From: an uncultured Christensenellaceae bacterium
GTDB taxonomy: Bacteria > Bacillota > Clostridia > Christensenellales > Pumilibacteraceae
DNA length: 64,000 nucleotides
Assembly: GCA_910587455.1 (NCBI GenBank)
Contig: CAJULK010000002.1
Location: 62,001 to 126,000, forward strand
Direction of reading: 5' to 3'
The translations under genes were made by a program, and so were the position numbers. The notes beneath the pieces are model-generated. The model saw only the letters and a program-made list of their open reading frames with translations. It had not been told where the DNA came from and did no database searches. Numbering within the stretch: position 1 is the first letter of the stretch; each line of letters begins with the position of its first letter. Shown here piece after piece: positions 10,323 through 18,463 of this stretch.

Positions 10323-12068
10323 TTAATATCTTTTGCGTTTTACATACGACGTGTGCAGCACTTTGTGGGCTACGTGGCTTCCGGGCTTGTCGAAATATTC
10401 CGCATACAGCGTCTTTACCACAGGGTTCTCGTGGCTCTTTCTGAGGCTCGATTTTTTATCCTTATTGTACAGCACTTTTGCACGCGCGGCGCGAACGTCT
10501 ATAAGATTGCGCGTAGCGGAATCGACTATCGGCTGTCCGCCGCCGTTTACGCAACCGCCGGGGCACGACATGATCTCGATAAAGTGATAAGGGCTCTTGC
10601 CTGCTTTTATATCGTCCAATATCTTGCGCGCATTCGAAAGTCCGCTTACGACCGCTATTTTGATCGTATTTCCGCCGAGCGTGATCGTCGCTTCCTTAAT
10701 GCCTTTTACGCCGCGCACCGCCTTGAAATCGATGTTGTCGAGCGGTTTTTGCATAACGATCTCTGCTACGGTGCGAAGCGCCGCTTCCATAACGCCGCCC
10801 GTCGCGCCGAACAGAAGCCCCGCCGTACTGCCCTTACCGATCGGATCGTCGAATTCCGCCTTGGGATCGAGCGCCGCATAATCGAGACCGTAGTTCTTGA
10901 TCATGCGCGCAAGCTCGCGGGTGGTGATGGATACGTCCACATCGGGAACGCCTGCGGCAGACTGATCGGGACGACCCAACTCGAATTTTTTGGCAATACA
11001 CGGCATGACCGTAACAACCGCTATATCCTTGGGATCGACTCCGAGTTTATCGGCATAATACGTTTTCATGACGGCGCCGAACATCTGCTGCGGCGATTTG
11101 CACGACGAAAGATGATCGATCTGGTCGGGATAGAAATATTCGATAAAGCGTATCCAACCGGGGCTGCACGACGTTATCATAGGAAGCGTCGCAGTCTTGT
11201 CCTGCAATCTTTCGAGGAATTCAGTACCCTCTTCCATGATGGTCAGATCCGCCGTCATATTCACGTCGAACACCTTGTCGAACCCGATAGCTTTGAGCGC
11301 GGCGACCATTTTACCTTCTGCGTCCGTGCCGATAGGATATCCGAATTCCTCGCCGAGCGCCGCGCGAACTGCCGGCGCGGTTCCGACTATAACGGTCTTG
11401 CTCTTGTCGGCAAGGAGCTTTTCCACTTCTTTTATGCTGTCCTTTTCGCGAAGCGCGCCCGTAGGACATACGTTTATACACTGTCCGCAAGCAACGCACG
11501 GCACTTCCGAAAGACTGTGATCGAACGGACTGCCGATGCGAGTCGCAAAGCCTCTGCCGCCCGCGTCGATAACGCCGACCGACTGAACTTTGTTGCACGC
11601 CGCAACGCATCTGCGGCAGAGTATACACTTGTTGTTATCGCGAACGAGATATTCCGTAGCGTCGTCTACGTCGTACGAATTCATTTCGCCGTCGTACTTC
11701 GACGCGTCGCAGCCGTACTCGGTAGCAAGTTTTTGAAGTTCGCAATTCCCGCTTCGTACACAGCTCAAACATTCTTTGTGATGGTTGCTGAGCATAAGTT
11801 CGAGCGTTATCTTGCGCGATGCGCGCACCTTGGGCGTGTTTGTAAGCACTTCCATACCCTCGGATACAACAGTAGAACACGCGGTCATGAGCTTACGATT
11901 ATTTTTAAGCTCCACGACGCACACGCGGCAACTGCTCTCGTTGCAAAGATCTTTCATATAGCACAGCGTAGGAATCCGGAATCCCGCCTTGATCGCCGCG
12001 TCGAGTATGCGCGTGCCTTCGGGTACTGTCACGGGAACGCCGTTTACTGTCAAATTAACGTTTTTCAT
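10323..12068 (-). CDS. hydA: [FeFe] hydrogenase catalytic subunit of a trimeric NAD(P)-linked complex (HydA/HndD type)
   Basis: This 581-residue subunit carries the H-cluster. In order there are a [2Fe-2S] plant-type ferredoxin domain (Cys36, 47, 50, 64), a His-ligated [4Fe-4S] site (His96, Cys100, 103, 109), two [4Fe-4S] ferredoxin clusters (Cys148-158 and 191-201) and the H-domain. Motif L2 is MPCIAK (Cys357) and L3 is MSCPGGCVNGGGQ (Cys502, 506). Motif L1 reads TSCSPGW (residues 299-305), whereas the textbook form is TSCCPxW. The C-terminal tail after L3 resembles HndD-type enzymes. With HydB and NuoE partners in the same operon it probably belongs to an NAD(P)H/ferredoxin-linked, possibly electron-bifurcating, cytoplasmic hydrogenase. 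It is the last gene of the operon. The maturases HydE, HydF and HydG are not in this window. Confidence 0.93.
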   Translation of the reverse strand: MKNVNLTVNGVPVTVPEGTRILDAAIKAGFRIPTLCYMKDLCNESSCRVCVVELKNNRKLMTACSTVVSEGMEVLTNTPKVRASRKITLELMLSNHHKECLSCVRSGNCELQKLATEYGCDASKYDGEMNSYDVDDATEYLVRDNNKCILCRRCVAACNKVQSVGVIDAGGRGFATRIGSPFDHSLSEVPCVACGQCINVCPTGALREKDSIKEVEKLLADKSKTVIVGTAPAVRAALGEEFGYPIGTDAEGKMVAALKAIGFDKVFDVNMTADLTIMEEGTEFLERLQDKTATLPMITSCSPGWIRFIEYFYPDQIDHLSSCKSPQQMFGAVMKTYYADKLGVDPKDIAVVTVMPCIAKKFELGRPDQSAAGVPDVDVSITTRELARMIKNYGLDYAALDPKAEFDDPIGKGSTAGLLFGATGGVMEAALRTVAEIVMQKPLDNIDFKAVRGVKGIKEATITLGGNTIKIAVVSGLSNARKILDDIKAGKSPYHFIEIMSCPGGCVNGGGQPIVDSATRNLIDVRAARAKVLYNKDKKSSLRKSHENPVVKTLYAEYFDKPGSHVAHKVLHTSYVKRKRY

Positions 12069-12161
12069 GTAATTCTCCTTTTAGAAAATACAAAGCCGTT
12101 TTTATGCCTATGCGTTATTGTTGCCGATATAAAGCAAGTCAATCCCGCACAAGCGCAAAAC

Positions 12162-13946
12162 CTACTTCGATATTGCACCCTTAGGGCATTTTTGCGCACA
12201 AACACCGCATTTGATACATTTCTTGGGGTCGATTGTGTGAGGTTGTTTTACCGAGCCGCTTATAGCGCTTACAGGACAGTTACGCGCGCAGATAGTGCAG
12301 CCGATACACTTGTCGGGATCGACTTTGTAACTGACGAGCGCTTTACATACGCCTGCGGGGCACTTGCCGTTGCAATGCGCTTCGTATTCGTCGCGGAAAT
12401 AACGCAGCGTGGAAAGCACGGGATTGGGTGCGGTCTGACCGAGTCCGCAAAGCGAATTGTCTTTTATGTAGTGACAAAGCTCTTCCATTCTGTCGAGATC
12501 TTCGAGCGTCGCCTCGCCTTTAGTTACCTTATCGAGCATCTCCAAAAGACGCTTGTTACCTATACGGCAAGGCGTGCACTTTCCGCACGACTCGTCAACG
12601 GTAAATTCGAGGAAGAATTTGGCTATATCGACCATACAGTTGTCTTCGTCCATGACGATAAGACCGCCGCTGCCCATCATCGACCCGATAGCCATAAGAT
12701 TGTCGTAATCTATTGGCGTGTCTATAAGCGACGCGGGTATGCAACCGCCCGACGGACCGCCCGTCTGCGCGGCTTTGAACTTCTTGCCATTGGGGCAACC
12801 GCCGCCTATGTCTTCTATGATCGTGCGAAGCGTAGTACCCATGGGTATCTCGACAAGTCCGGTATTGACTATTTTTCCGCCGAGCGCAAAAACCTTCGTG
12901 CCTTTGCTCTTTTCCGTACCCATCGACGCGAACCATTCCGCACCGTTAAGGATTATCTGCGTAATGTTACCGTAAGTTTCGACGTTGTTTATAAGCGTCG
13001 GCTTGCCGAAAAGACCCTTTACCGCAGGGAACGGAGGACGCTGACGCGGCTCGCCGCGCTTGCCTTCCGCCGAATTGAGAAGCGCCGTTTCCTCGCCGCA
13101 TACGAACGCACCCGCGCCCAGCCTGAGTTCGAGATCGAACTTATGCCCGAGCCCCATGGCGTTGTCGCCGAGAATGCCGTATTCGTGCGCTTGCGCAATA
13201 GCCACTTCCAAGCGGTGGACGGCTATCGGGTACTCGGCACGAACGTATATGACGCCGTGCTCCGCACCGACGGCATAGCCCGCTATCATCATGGCTTCTA
13301 TCACGGCGTGCGGATCGCCCTCGAGAAGCGATCTGTCCATGAACGCGCCGGGATCGCCCTCGTCGGCGTTACACGCAACGTACTTTTCTTTGCCGGGCGC
13401 GTCGTGAGTGAACTGCCACTTCATGCCCGTCGAGAAGCCCGCGCCGCCTCTGCCGCGCAGTCCGCTCTTTTTGATCTCGTCTATGACCTGTTGCGGCGTC
13501 ATTTGCGTCACCGCTTTTTCATACGCCTTATAACCGTCGTAAGCGAGATATTCGTCTATGTTCTCGGGATCGATAACACCGCAGTTTCTCAAAACGACGC
13601 GCTTTTGGCTCTTGTAGAAGTCGGTATCGTTTATCGACTTCATAGTGCCGTCGCTTTCCTTTTCGGCATGGAGAAGTCTTTCCACCTGTCTGCCTTTGAG
13701 AAGATGTTCGGTGACTATCTCTTTTACGTCCTCGGGCTTGACCTGAGTGTAGAACGCACCGTCGGGATACACGACCACGATAGGACCTTTGGAACAAAGT
13801 CCGAAACATCCGGTCATGATCACGCGGATCTCGTTTTCGAGTCCGTTGGCTTTAAGCTCTTTTTCAAGCTCCTCGTGGATAAGTTTACTGTTTCCCGACG
13901 TACAACCCGTGCCGCCGCAAACAAGAACGTGTGCTCTCTCTATCAT
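12162..13946 (-). CDS. hydB: NADH dehydrogenase-type (NuoF-like) subunit of the [FeFe] hydrogenase (HydB/HndC)
   Basis: The diaphorase subunit passes electrons between NAD(P)H, FMN and iron-sulfur clusters. The 594 residues comprise a thioredoxin-like [2Fe-2S] domain (Cys10, 15, 47, 51), a NuoF core with the FMN/NADH loop GRGGAGF (165-171) and the ACNADEGDPGAF stretch (191-202), an SCGKCTPC [4Fe-4S] site (Cys454, 457, 460, with Cys500), and a C-terminal pair of [4Fe-4S] clusters (Cys547-557 and 577-587). This layout is that of HydB/HndC rather than complex I NuoF, which lacks the terminal ferredoxin domain. It lies 3 bases downstream of the small [2Fe-2S] gene and 93 bases upstream of hydA. 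Confidence 0.93.
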   Translation of the reverse strand: MIERAHVLVCGGTGCTSGNSKLIHEELEKELKANGLENEIRVIMTGCFGLCSKGPIVVVYPDGAFYTQVKPEDVKEIVTEHLLKGRQVERLLHAEKESDGTMKSINDTDFYKSQKRVVLRNCGVIDPENIDEYLAYDGYKAYEKAVTQMTPQQVIDEIKKSGLRGRGGAGFSTGMKWQFTHDAPGKEKYVACNADEGDPGAFMDRSLLEGDPHAVIEAMMIAGYAVGAEHGVIYVRAEYPIAVHRLEVAIAQAHEYGILGDNAMGLGHKFDLELRLGAGAFVCGEETALLNSAEGKRGEPRQRPPFPAVKGLFGKPTLINNVETYGNITQIILNGAEWFASMGTEKSKGTKVFALGGKIVNTGLVEIPMGTTLRTIIEDIGGGCPNGKKFKAAQTGGPSGGCIPASLIDTPIDYDNLMAIGSMMGSGGLIVMDEDNCMVDIAKFFLEFTVDESCGKCTPCRIGNKRLLEMLDKVTKGEATLEDLDRMEELCHYIKDNSLCGLGQTAPNPVLSTLRYFRDEYEAHCNGKCPAGVCKALVSYKVDPDKCIGCTICARNCPVSAISGSVKQPHTIDPKKCIKCGVCAQKCPKGAISK

Positions 13947-13949
13947 TGT

Positions 13950-14336
13950 TTAACCCTCCGTGTGCTCGCAAGCGTACGAATATGTGTACTCTTTGATGGG
14001 CGTGCCGTTTACGAGATGGCTCGATACGATCTGCCGCGCCTTGTCGGGCGTGACGTAAATGTACGTTACTTTCTCCTTGCCCGGCATCATTACCTCGACT
14101 ATAGGCTCGTACTTGCATATGCCGATACAGCCCGTCTGTCCGACCTTGACGTTTGTAAGTCCGCGTTTTTCCACTTCGTCGAGAACGGCGCGCATAACGG
14201 GCCGTGCGCCCGCCGCTATGCCGCAGGTCGCCATTCCGACAACCACTTTGACGTCGTTGCCGTCCGCCGCGCCGCGGTTTGCTATTTCCGCTTTCATTTT
14301 GTCGCGGATAGCCTGCAATTCTTGCAATGTTTTCAT
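13950..14336 (-). CDS. Small [2Fe-2S] thioredoxin-like ferredoxin (HndB-like)
   Basis: The 128-residue protein has an N-terminal helix and a thioredoxin-like fold with the CGIAAGA motif (Cys38) and the TGCIGICK motif (Cys70, Cys74), as in the small HndB-type subunits of clostridial NADP-reducing hydrogenases. Four ligands would be expected for a classical thioredoxin-like [2Fe-2S] site. Only three cysteines are in the usual places, with another near the C-terminus (about 122), so the fourth ligand is uncertain. It overlaps the upstream GHKL ATPase gene by 4 bases (ATGA) and is followed after 3 bases by hydB, so it is translated with the complex. It probably carries electrons within or to the trimeric hydrogenase. 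Confidence 0.85.
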   Translation of the reverse strand: MKTLQELQAIRDKMKAEIANRGAADGNDVKVVVGMATCGIAAGARPVMRAVLDEVEKRGLTNVKVGQTGCIGICKYEPIVEVMMPGKEKVTYIYVTPDKARQIVSSHLVNGTPIKEYTYSYACEHTEG

Positions 14337-14884
14337 AAATACACTCCTTTTTTTACCGATTGTATGTTTTCGCCTATCATCGCTTCCAAATAATTGACGA
14401 TGACCGGCTCGTCCAGCTCGGAAACACCGAGCTCTTTTTTTACTTCCGCCGTATCGAACACGTATATCCTGTCGTCCACGGAAAACCTAAGGATCGTGTC
14501 GTAACCGCTGCCCGCTATAAGCACGCTCATGCACGATTCGAGATTGCCGAGCGGAAGTCTGTCAACGCTTGACAGTACAAACTCCGCGGAAACGCTCGTA
14601 CCCTTTCCGAGTTCGCTCATTATGCCGAATCTTCCGCCCGTTTTTTCCGCTTCCATCTTGAAAAGCGGCAAACCCATTCCGACTTTGCGCGTAGTGCGCG
14701 ACGTAGTAAACGGATCGGTTACGCGCGACAGAAACTCTCGATCCATGCCTTTGCCGTCGTCTTTGATATCGACGGCGAGCACGTCGCGAACGGTGTCCGC
14801 ACGAACGGTTATGTCTATGTGCTTAGCGTCGGCTGCAACCGAATTTTGCGATATGTCGAGAATATAGAGCGCAAGCTCAAACAT
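14333..14884 (-). CDS. GHKL-type ATPase (histidine-kinase-like ATP-binding protein) in the hydrogenase operon
   Basis: The protein (183 residues from the ATG at 14884) carries the Bergerat ATP-binding fold. The N box is near ISQNSVAA, the G1 box is DDGKGM, the G2 box is KVGMGLPL and a later GKGTSVSAEF strand closes the site. There is no histidine-phosphotransfer or sensor domain, so it is not a complete histidine kinase. A C-terminal extension of about 65 residues follows the ATPase core. I prefer ATG 14884, which overlaps the end of nuoE by 8 bases, to an in-frame TTG at 14899. Similar genes accompany clostridial hydABC operons. A regulatory role, for example as an anti-sigma-like kinase, is inferred and the partner is unknown. 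Confidence 0.85.
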   Translation of the reverse strand: MFELALYILDISQNSVAADAKHIDITVRADTVRDVLAVDIKDDGKGMDREFLSRVTDPFTTSRTTRKVGMGLPLFKMEAEKTGGRFGIMSELGKGTSVSAEFVLSSVDRLPLGNLESCMSVLIAGSGYDTILRFSVDDRIYVFDTAEVKKELGVSELDEPVIVNYLEAMIGENIQSVKKGVYL

Positions 14885-15344
14885 TGTTGTACTTGGCAAG
14901 TATCTCGTCTACGCTGTCCTCGGTAACTTTGCCGTACACCTCGCCGTTGACGGTGAGCACCGGTGCGAGTCCGCAGCAGCCTATGCACCGCGTAGCTTCG
15001 AGCGTGAATCTTCCGTCTTCCGTCGTATGCCCGGGTTCGACGCCGAGTATGCGCTGAAATTTGGCTATAACGTCGCCGCTGCCCTTTACGTAACACGCCG
15101 TGCCCAAGCACACCGCGATTTTGATCTGACCGGGCTGTTCGAGACGGAACTGCGAATAGAACGTAGCTATTCCGTATACCGTAGCGAGCGGAACTCCGAA
15201 ATAATCGGCGATCTTAAGCTGAACTTCGAGCGGTAAATAGCCGTATACGTCCTGAGCCTTTTGCATCGCCATCATGACGGGACCCGGAACGTCTTTAAGA
15301 CTTTCCAATATCTCGTCGAACTGCTTATCCATTTCTTGTGACAT
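14877..15344 (-). CDS. hydC: NuoE-like [2Fe-2S] subunit of the [FeFe] hydrogenase (HydC/HndA)
   Basis: The 155-residue protein is the thioredoxin-like [2Fe-2S] subunit that works beside the NuoF-like subunit. It has the NuoE cluster ligands Cys79 and Cys84 (CLGTACYVKG) and Cys120 and Cys124 (CIGCCGLAP), plus the usual helical N-terminus with the YGYLP turn near residue 34. Length and motifs are normal for the family. Its ATG overlaps the stop of the upstream PHP gene by one base (TAATG), which suggests translational coupling. It is one of three subunits (with HydB and HydA) expected to form the soluble hydrogenase complex. Confidence 0.92.
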   Translation of the reverse strand: MSQEMDKQFDEILESLKDVPGPVMMAMQKAQDVYGYLPLEVQLKIADYFGVPLATVYGIATFYSQFRLEQPGQIKIAVCLGTACYVKGSGDVIAKFQRILGVEPGHTTEDGRFTLEATRCIGCCGLAPVLTVNGEVYGKVTEDSVDEILAKYNNV

Positions 15345-16075
15345 TATGTATTTACTCCTTTTTTGGTTTTTAACAGATTGATTATTGTTTGCGCGTCGGG
15401 CGAATCGACTTCGAGCACGTTTTCGCCGCCTGCGGTATTGATGTTTTCGAGATAGTGCGCGTCGGAATCGCGAATCACCATGAACCCGCGCGCTTCGAGC
15501 CGCTTTACGAACGAACCGTCCGCTTTTGACGATACTTCCAACGTGCCGAAACCCATATCGTCCGACACGTCGCCGAGCACGGCTATAAGCCCGTTAGCTT
15601 CTCTGTCTACATGCGCGGGTATCGCAACGCCGCCGAACCTGTCCGCAAGCTCCGCACACTCGTAGACGCCCACGTCGGACGCGGTGAGAAGAAGATTATC
15701 CTCATGCCCCACCACCGTATCGTGCTCGTCCATAACGATCTGCTCGCCGAATATATCGGGTCTGTTCATAAGCCCGCTACGCTTCTCCGCCGCAAAATAC
15801 TCGAAAAACTCGGTTGCTCTGCCGTACGACGGGAACAGCATAAGAATATGAACGTTCTCGCTCGTTTCAAGCTCCATTGCGGGAAGCACGGCTATACCGT
15901 TTGCCGCTCCTGCTTTGATCACCGCACCGCAGTTGAGCATACTGTTGTGATCGGACACGGCAATAACGTCGAGCCCGAGCATCGCGGCAAGCCCCGTGAT
16001 GTTGTTCGGTGTCATATCGTCGTCGGCACACGGCGAAAGACAGCTGTGTATGTGCAGATCGTAAAAAAGCCTCAT
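15344..16075 (-). CDS. PHP-domain phosphoesterase in the hydrogenase operon
   Basis: The 243-residue protein has the polymerase-and-histidinol-phosphatase fold. The metal ligands are visible as YDLHIHSCLSPC near residue 5, the SDHN motif near 43, a Glu near 68, and the downstream histidines (PAHVDR and the final DSDAH). Family members hydrolyse phosphate esters, often nucleotides or small metabolites. No hydrogenase-specific substrate is known to me. The ATG at 16075 overlaps the stop of the DRTGG gene by 4 bases (ATGA), which is better than an upstream in-frame start at 16087. Its place between a DRTGG protein and nuoE is also seen in other clostridial hydrogenase loci, so the role may be regulatory. 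Confidence 0.88.
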   Translation of the reverse strand: MRLFYDLHIHSCLSPCADDDMTPNNITGLAAMLGLDVIAVSDHNSMLNCGAVIKAGAANGIAVLPAMELETSENVHILMLFPSYGRATEFFEYFAAEKRSGLMNRPDIFGEQIVMDEHDTVVGHEDNLLLTASDVGVYECAELADRFGGVAIPAHVDREANGLIAVLGDVSDDMGFGTLEVSSKADGSFVKRLEARGFMVIRDSDAHYLENINTAGGENVLEVDSPDAQTIINLLKTKKGVNT

Positions 16076-16380
16076 AGCTTTTTGCACGCCGTAAATGTGT
16101 CAAGGTCCGTGCGCAACAGCGCAATGTCGTTCTGTCGGCACTTTTCGGTAAGCGCGGGATCGGGCTCTACGCCCTCGCACAGAACTATAATCCGAATGTC
16201 GCCCATTACTGCCGCGCCCGCGACGTTCACGTTTGACATTATGGTCAGCCAGCAACTGTTTTCGGGTGCTTTGGATATTACTCGAGATATAAAATCGCCC
16301 GCATAGAACCCGTCCGTTTGAGCGCCCGTCGAAACCAATATCCGCGCTTGCAATCTTTCGGCTATTTCGCGTTCGGTCAT
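16072..16380 (-). CDS. DRTGG-domain protein (first copy)
   Basis: The 102-residue protein matches the small stand-alone DRTGG family: an N-terminal helix, a strand-rich core around IMSNVNVAGAA and an IIVLCEGVEPD strand, and a C-terminal helix around LLRTDLDTF. DRTGG domains are known from phosphotransacetylases and CBS proteins; the ligand of the stand-alone forms is not established. It overlaps both neighbours by 4 bases (ATGA at 16377-16380 with the sensor hydrogenase and at 16072-16075 with the PHP gene). It is diverged from the second DRTGG copy at 18052-18405, so the two are probably not interchangeable. Confidence 0.8.
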   Translation of the reverse strand: MTEREIAERLQARILVSTGAQTDGFYAGDFISRVISKAPENSCWLTIMSNVNVAGAAVMGDIRIIVLCEGVEPDPALTEKCRQNDIALLRTDLDTFTACKKL

Positions 16381-17621
16381 TGTTCGGTCCTCCCGTCTGC
16401 GAGTACCGACGACTTTACGTACTTGCACTCCGCTTTGACGCCGCGCACGATATCTTCGGCAAACGCCATACAGCAGGGCGCACCGCACGCGCCGCAATCC
16501 AAATGCGGAAGCGCTGCGTAAATACGCTTTATTTCCATCGTCTTTTTTATGGCTACAGCACGGTTGTCGTCGAGCTTGAAAATGTTTTTTGGCTCGTACG
16601 GCACGGTGCGTTTGCACATATCTCTGTCTATTTCGACGCACTTTTCGCACGTCGCCGCAACCTCGTTTTTGTCAAGCTCATCGGCAAGCCTTATAAGCCG
16701 AGTCTTTGCGAGATACGGATTTTCTATGTTGAGCGTGCCGCCGACGCAGCCGCCGGGACATGCGTACAACTGCAAATATTTAATGTCCGTGAGTTTGTCG
16801 TGTTCGAGCGCTTCGAGCACACCGAGCACGTTGTCGATACCGTCGGCGGTGAGCACGCTGCGCGGTTCGAAACCGAACGGCACCGCAATGTTTGCACCCG
16901 ACACCGCGCCTTCGCCGTCGAGTTCGCTGCCGACCGACGGACGCTTGATCTTATTCATCTCGGCAAGCAACTTCAAGTATATGCCCTTGACAGAAATAAC
17001 TCCGTCGGTATCGGGATCGGTCTTGAATTTAAGAATGTCCGCCGCACACGGCGCGATAAGGAATATCCCCGCTTCCGCCCTGTTTATTCCGCGCGCTTTT
17101 ATACGCGCTTCGGCGAGCTTTACGGCAATGCGCTCGGGCTGACGCACGGGCGGCAGATGCGCTATCAAATGCTCGTACTTGAATTGTATCAGTCGAATTA
17201 TCACGGGACATACGGGTCCTATTATCGGAAGCCTGTCGCTTTGTTCGGAAAACTCGCGGATAGCGTCCGCGTACGCACCGGCGCACGCACCCACATCCAC
17301 AACGTCGTCGAACCCAAGCGCGATAAGTCCGTCGCGGACATAATTGGGATTTACAAGATTGGCAAACTGCCCGTAGACCGCCGCCGGAACGACGGCAACT
17401 TTGTATTTGTATTTGTTAATGTCTGACAACGGATCGGGAGCTTCCGCTCGTGCCTGTACGGGACAGACGCGCACACATTCGCCGCAGCCGATACAGCGCT
17501 CGTATTGAATCGCGGCCTTGCCGTTGCGAACGCGAATAGCTTCCGTCGGGCACCGTTTCATACAGCCGACGCAGCCGTTGCATTTTACGCTATCCAGAAT
17601 TACAGGTATTATTTGTTCCAT
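16377..17621 (-). CDS. Sensor-type [FeFe] hydrogenase-like iron-sulfur protein (HydS-like)
   Basis: The 414-residue protein has a 2[4Fe-4S] ferredoxin domain (Cys14, 17, 20, 24 and 43, 46, 49, 53), a hydrogenase H-domain, and a C-terminal 4Fe-4S domain with the LDCGACGAPCC pattern (Cys376-384, Cys399). The H-cluster loops are altered. L1 is GPVCP (135-139), L2 is APCAAD (190-195) and L3 is YACPGGCVGG (286-295). All four cluster cysteines (138, 192, 288, 292) remain, but the proton-relay Cys of L1 is Val137 and the L2 Lys is Asp195. This is what is expected of sensory or non-catalytic group C/D proteins. I start at ATG 17621, because residues encoded upstream look out of frame. The gene overlaps the DRTGG gene by 4 bases. 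Confidence 0.88.
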   Translation of the reverse strand: MEQIIPVILDSVKCNGCVGCMKRCPTEAIRVRNGKAAIQYERCIGCGECVRVCPVQARAEAPDPLSDINKYKYKVAVVPAAVYGQFANLVNPNYVRDGLIALGFDDVVDVGACAGAYADAIREFSEQSDRLPIIGPVCPVIIRLIQFKYEHLIAHLPPVRQPERIAVKLAEARIKARGINRAEAGIFLIAPCAADILKFKTDPDTDGVISVKGIYLKLLAEMNKIKRPSVGSELDGEGAVSGANIAVPFGFEPRSVLTADGIDNVLGVLEALEHDKLTDIKYLQLYACPGGCVGGTLNIENPYLAKTRLIRLADELDKNEVAATCEKCVEIDRDMCKRTVPYEPKNIFKLDDNRAVAIKKTMEIKRIYAALPHLDCGACGAPCCMAFAEDIVRGVKAECKYVKSSVLADGRTEQ

Positions 17622-17632
17622 TACCCCTACCG

Positions 17633-18055
17633 TTACAGATTGAATGTAAGGTATATTGTAGTACCTACGCCGACGGTCGATTCTATCTCGAGCTTGTCGG
17701 AATATTTTTTCATATTTGGAAGTCCCATGCCGGCGCCGAAGCCGAGTTCGCGTATCTCGTCGGACGCAGTAGACCACCCCTCTTGCATAGCTTGGTTGAT
17801 ATCCGCTATGCCCTTGCCCGTATCGCGAAGCGTAACGAGGATCTCGCTGTCCGATATACGAACTTCCGCAACTCCGCCGTCGGCGTGTATGACCATGTTT
17901 ACTTCGCCTTCGTACATCGCGATCGCGACCTTACGAATGACTTCGCTCGGGATACCGATGCTTTTAAGCGTACGCTTAACATCCTCCGACGCTTTGCCGC
18001 ATGATACGAAATCGTCTCCGTCTACGTTATAGCTAAGCTCGATCACGTCGCTCAT
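17633..18055 (-). CDS. Anti-sigma-factor-like GHKL ATPase (RsbW/SpoIIAB-like)
   Basis: The 140-residue protein is a minimal Bergerat-fold ATPase. It has an N box (about 48-60, with the Glu/Asn pair in MYEGEVNMVIHA), G1 DTGKGI, G2 GFGAGMGLPNM and a final GVGTTIYL strand. Size and motifs resemble anti-sigma kinases such as RsbW and SpoIIAB, which bind a sigma factor or phosphorylate an antagonist. No sigma factor or antagonist gene is adjacent, so the target is unknown. It overlaps the second DRTGG gene by 4 bases and lies 11 bases upstream of the sensor hydrogenase gene. It is distinct in sequence and length from the other GHKL protein at 14333. Confidence 0.85.
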   Translation of the reverse strand: MSDVIELSYNVDGDDFVSCGKASEDVKRTLKSIGIPSEVIRKVAIAMYEGEVNMVIHADGGVAEVRISDSEILVTLRDTGKGIADINQAMQEGWSTASDEIRELGFGAGMGLPNMKKYSDKLEIESTVGVGTTIYLTFNL

Positions 18056-18405
18056 ATCGCCTTGCCGGCATCGAGCCCCGCCTTATACAGCATACCGCAA
18101 GCAAGATACATGCGATAGTCGGTAGATAAAAGGATTATGCCCTTTTCCGCGGCAAGATCGATGACCGTGCGGTCGGGACGCTTTCCGCGAACGAATGCTA
18201 TGCATACGATATCCATCATCTCGGCAGTGCGTACCACCTGAGGATTGCAAAGTCCGCTTAAAAGCAAACCCTGATCCTTAACGTATGCCAAAACGTCGCT
18301 CATCATGTCCGACCCGCAAGCGGAATGCACTTCCGTACTGTCCGCCGCGTCCGCACAGCAAAGCACTTCGGCATTGAGTATGCGCGCGACTTCCGATATC
18401 TTCAT
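18052..18405 (-). CDS. DRTGG-domain protein (second copy), first gene of the hydrogenase operon
   Basis: The 117-residue protein is a classical stand-alone DRTGG protein. It has an N-terminal winged-helix-like segment (ISEVARILNAEVL), the SACGSDMMSDVLA region and the LCNPQVVRTAEM segment, and ends with LLSTDYRMYLACG. I chose ATG 18405 because GGAGGA lies 6 bases upstream, which is better than an in-frame start further out. A promoter is visible at 18435-18463, so transcription of the whole ten-gene operon probably begins here. It overlaps the following ATPase gene by 4 bases. Confidence 0.85.
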   Translation of the reverse strand: MKISEVARILNAEVLCCADAADSTEVHSACGSDMMSDVLAYVKDQGLLLSGLCNPQVVRTAEMMDIVCIAFVRGKRPDRTVIDLAAEKGIILLSTDYRMYLACGMLYKAGLDAGKAI

Positions 18406-18434
18406 GTAAAATCCTCCAATACGTGGCTTGTTTA

Positions 18435-18463
18435 ATAATAACATATTTTTCGACTTATTTCAA
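18435..18463 (-). promoter_or_regulatory. Promoter of the ten-gene hydrogenase operon
   Basis: On the minus strand TTGAAA (18458-18463) and TATTAT (18435-18440) are exactly 17 bp apart. The predicted start is about 23 bases before the ATG at 18405. No operator repeat is obvious. Confidence 0.7.

Noticed and set aside
10353..14393. Very long plus-strand open frame of about 1,346 codons opposite hydA, hydB and hndB
   Set aside because: The minus strand encodes recognisable hydrogenase subunits with all cluster motifs. The antisense frame results from codon bias that rarely creates stop codons, and its translation is Arg- and His-rich without family features. Similar frames opposite the TPR (31110-34205), GH36 and GH2 genes were dropped for the same reason.
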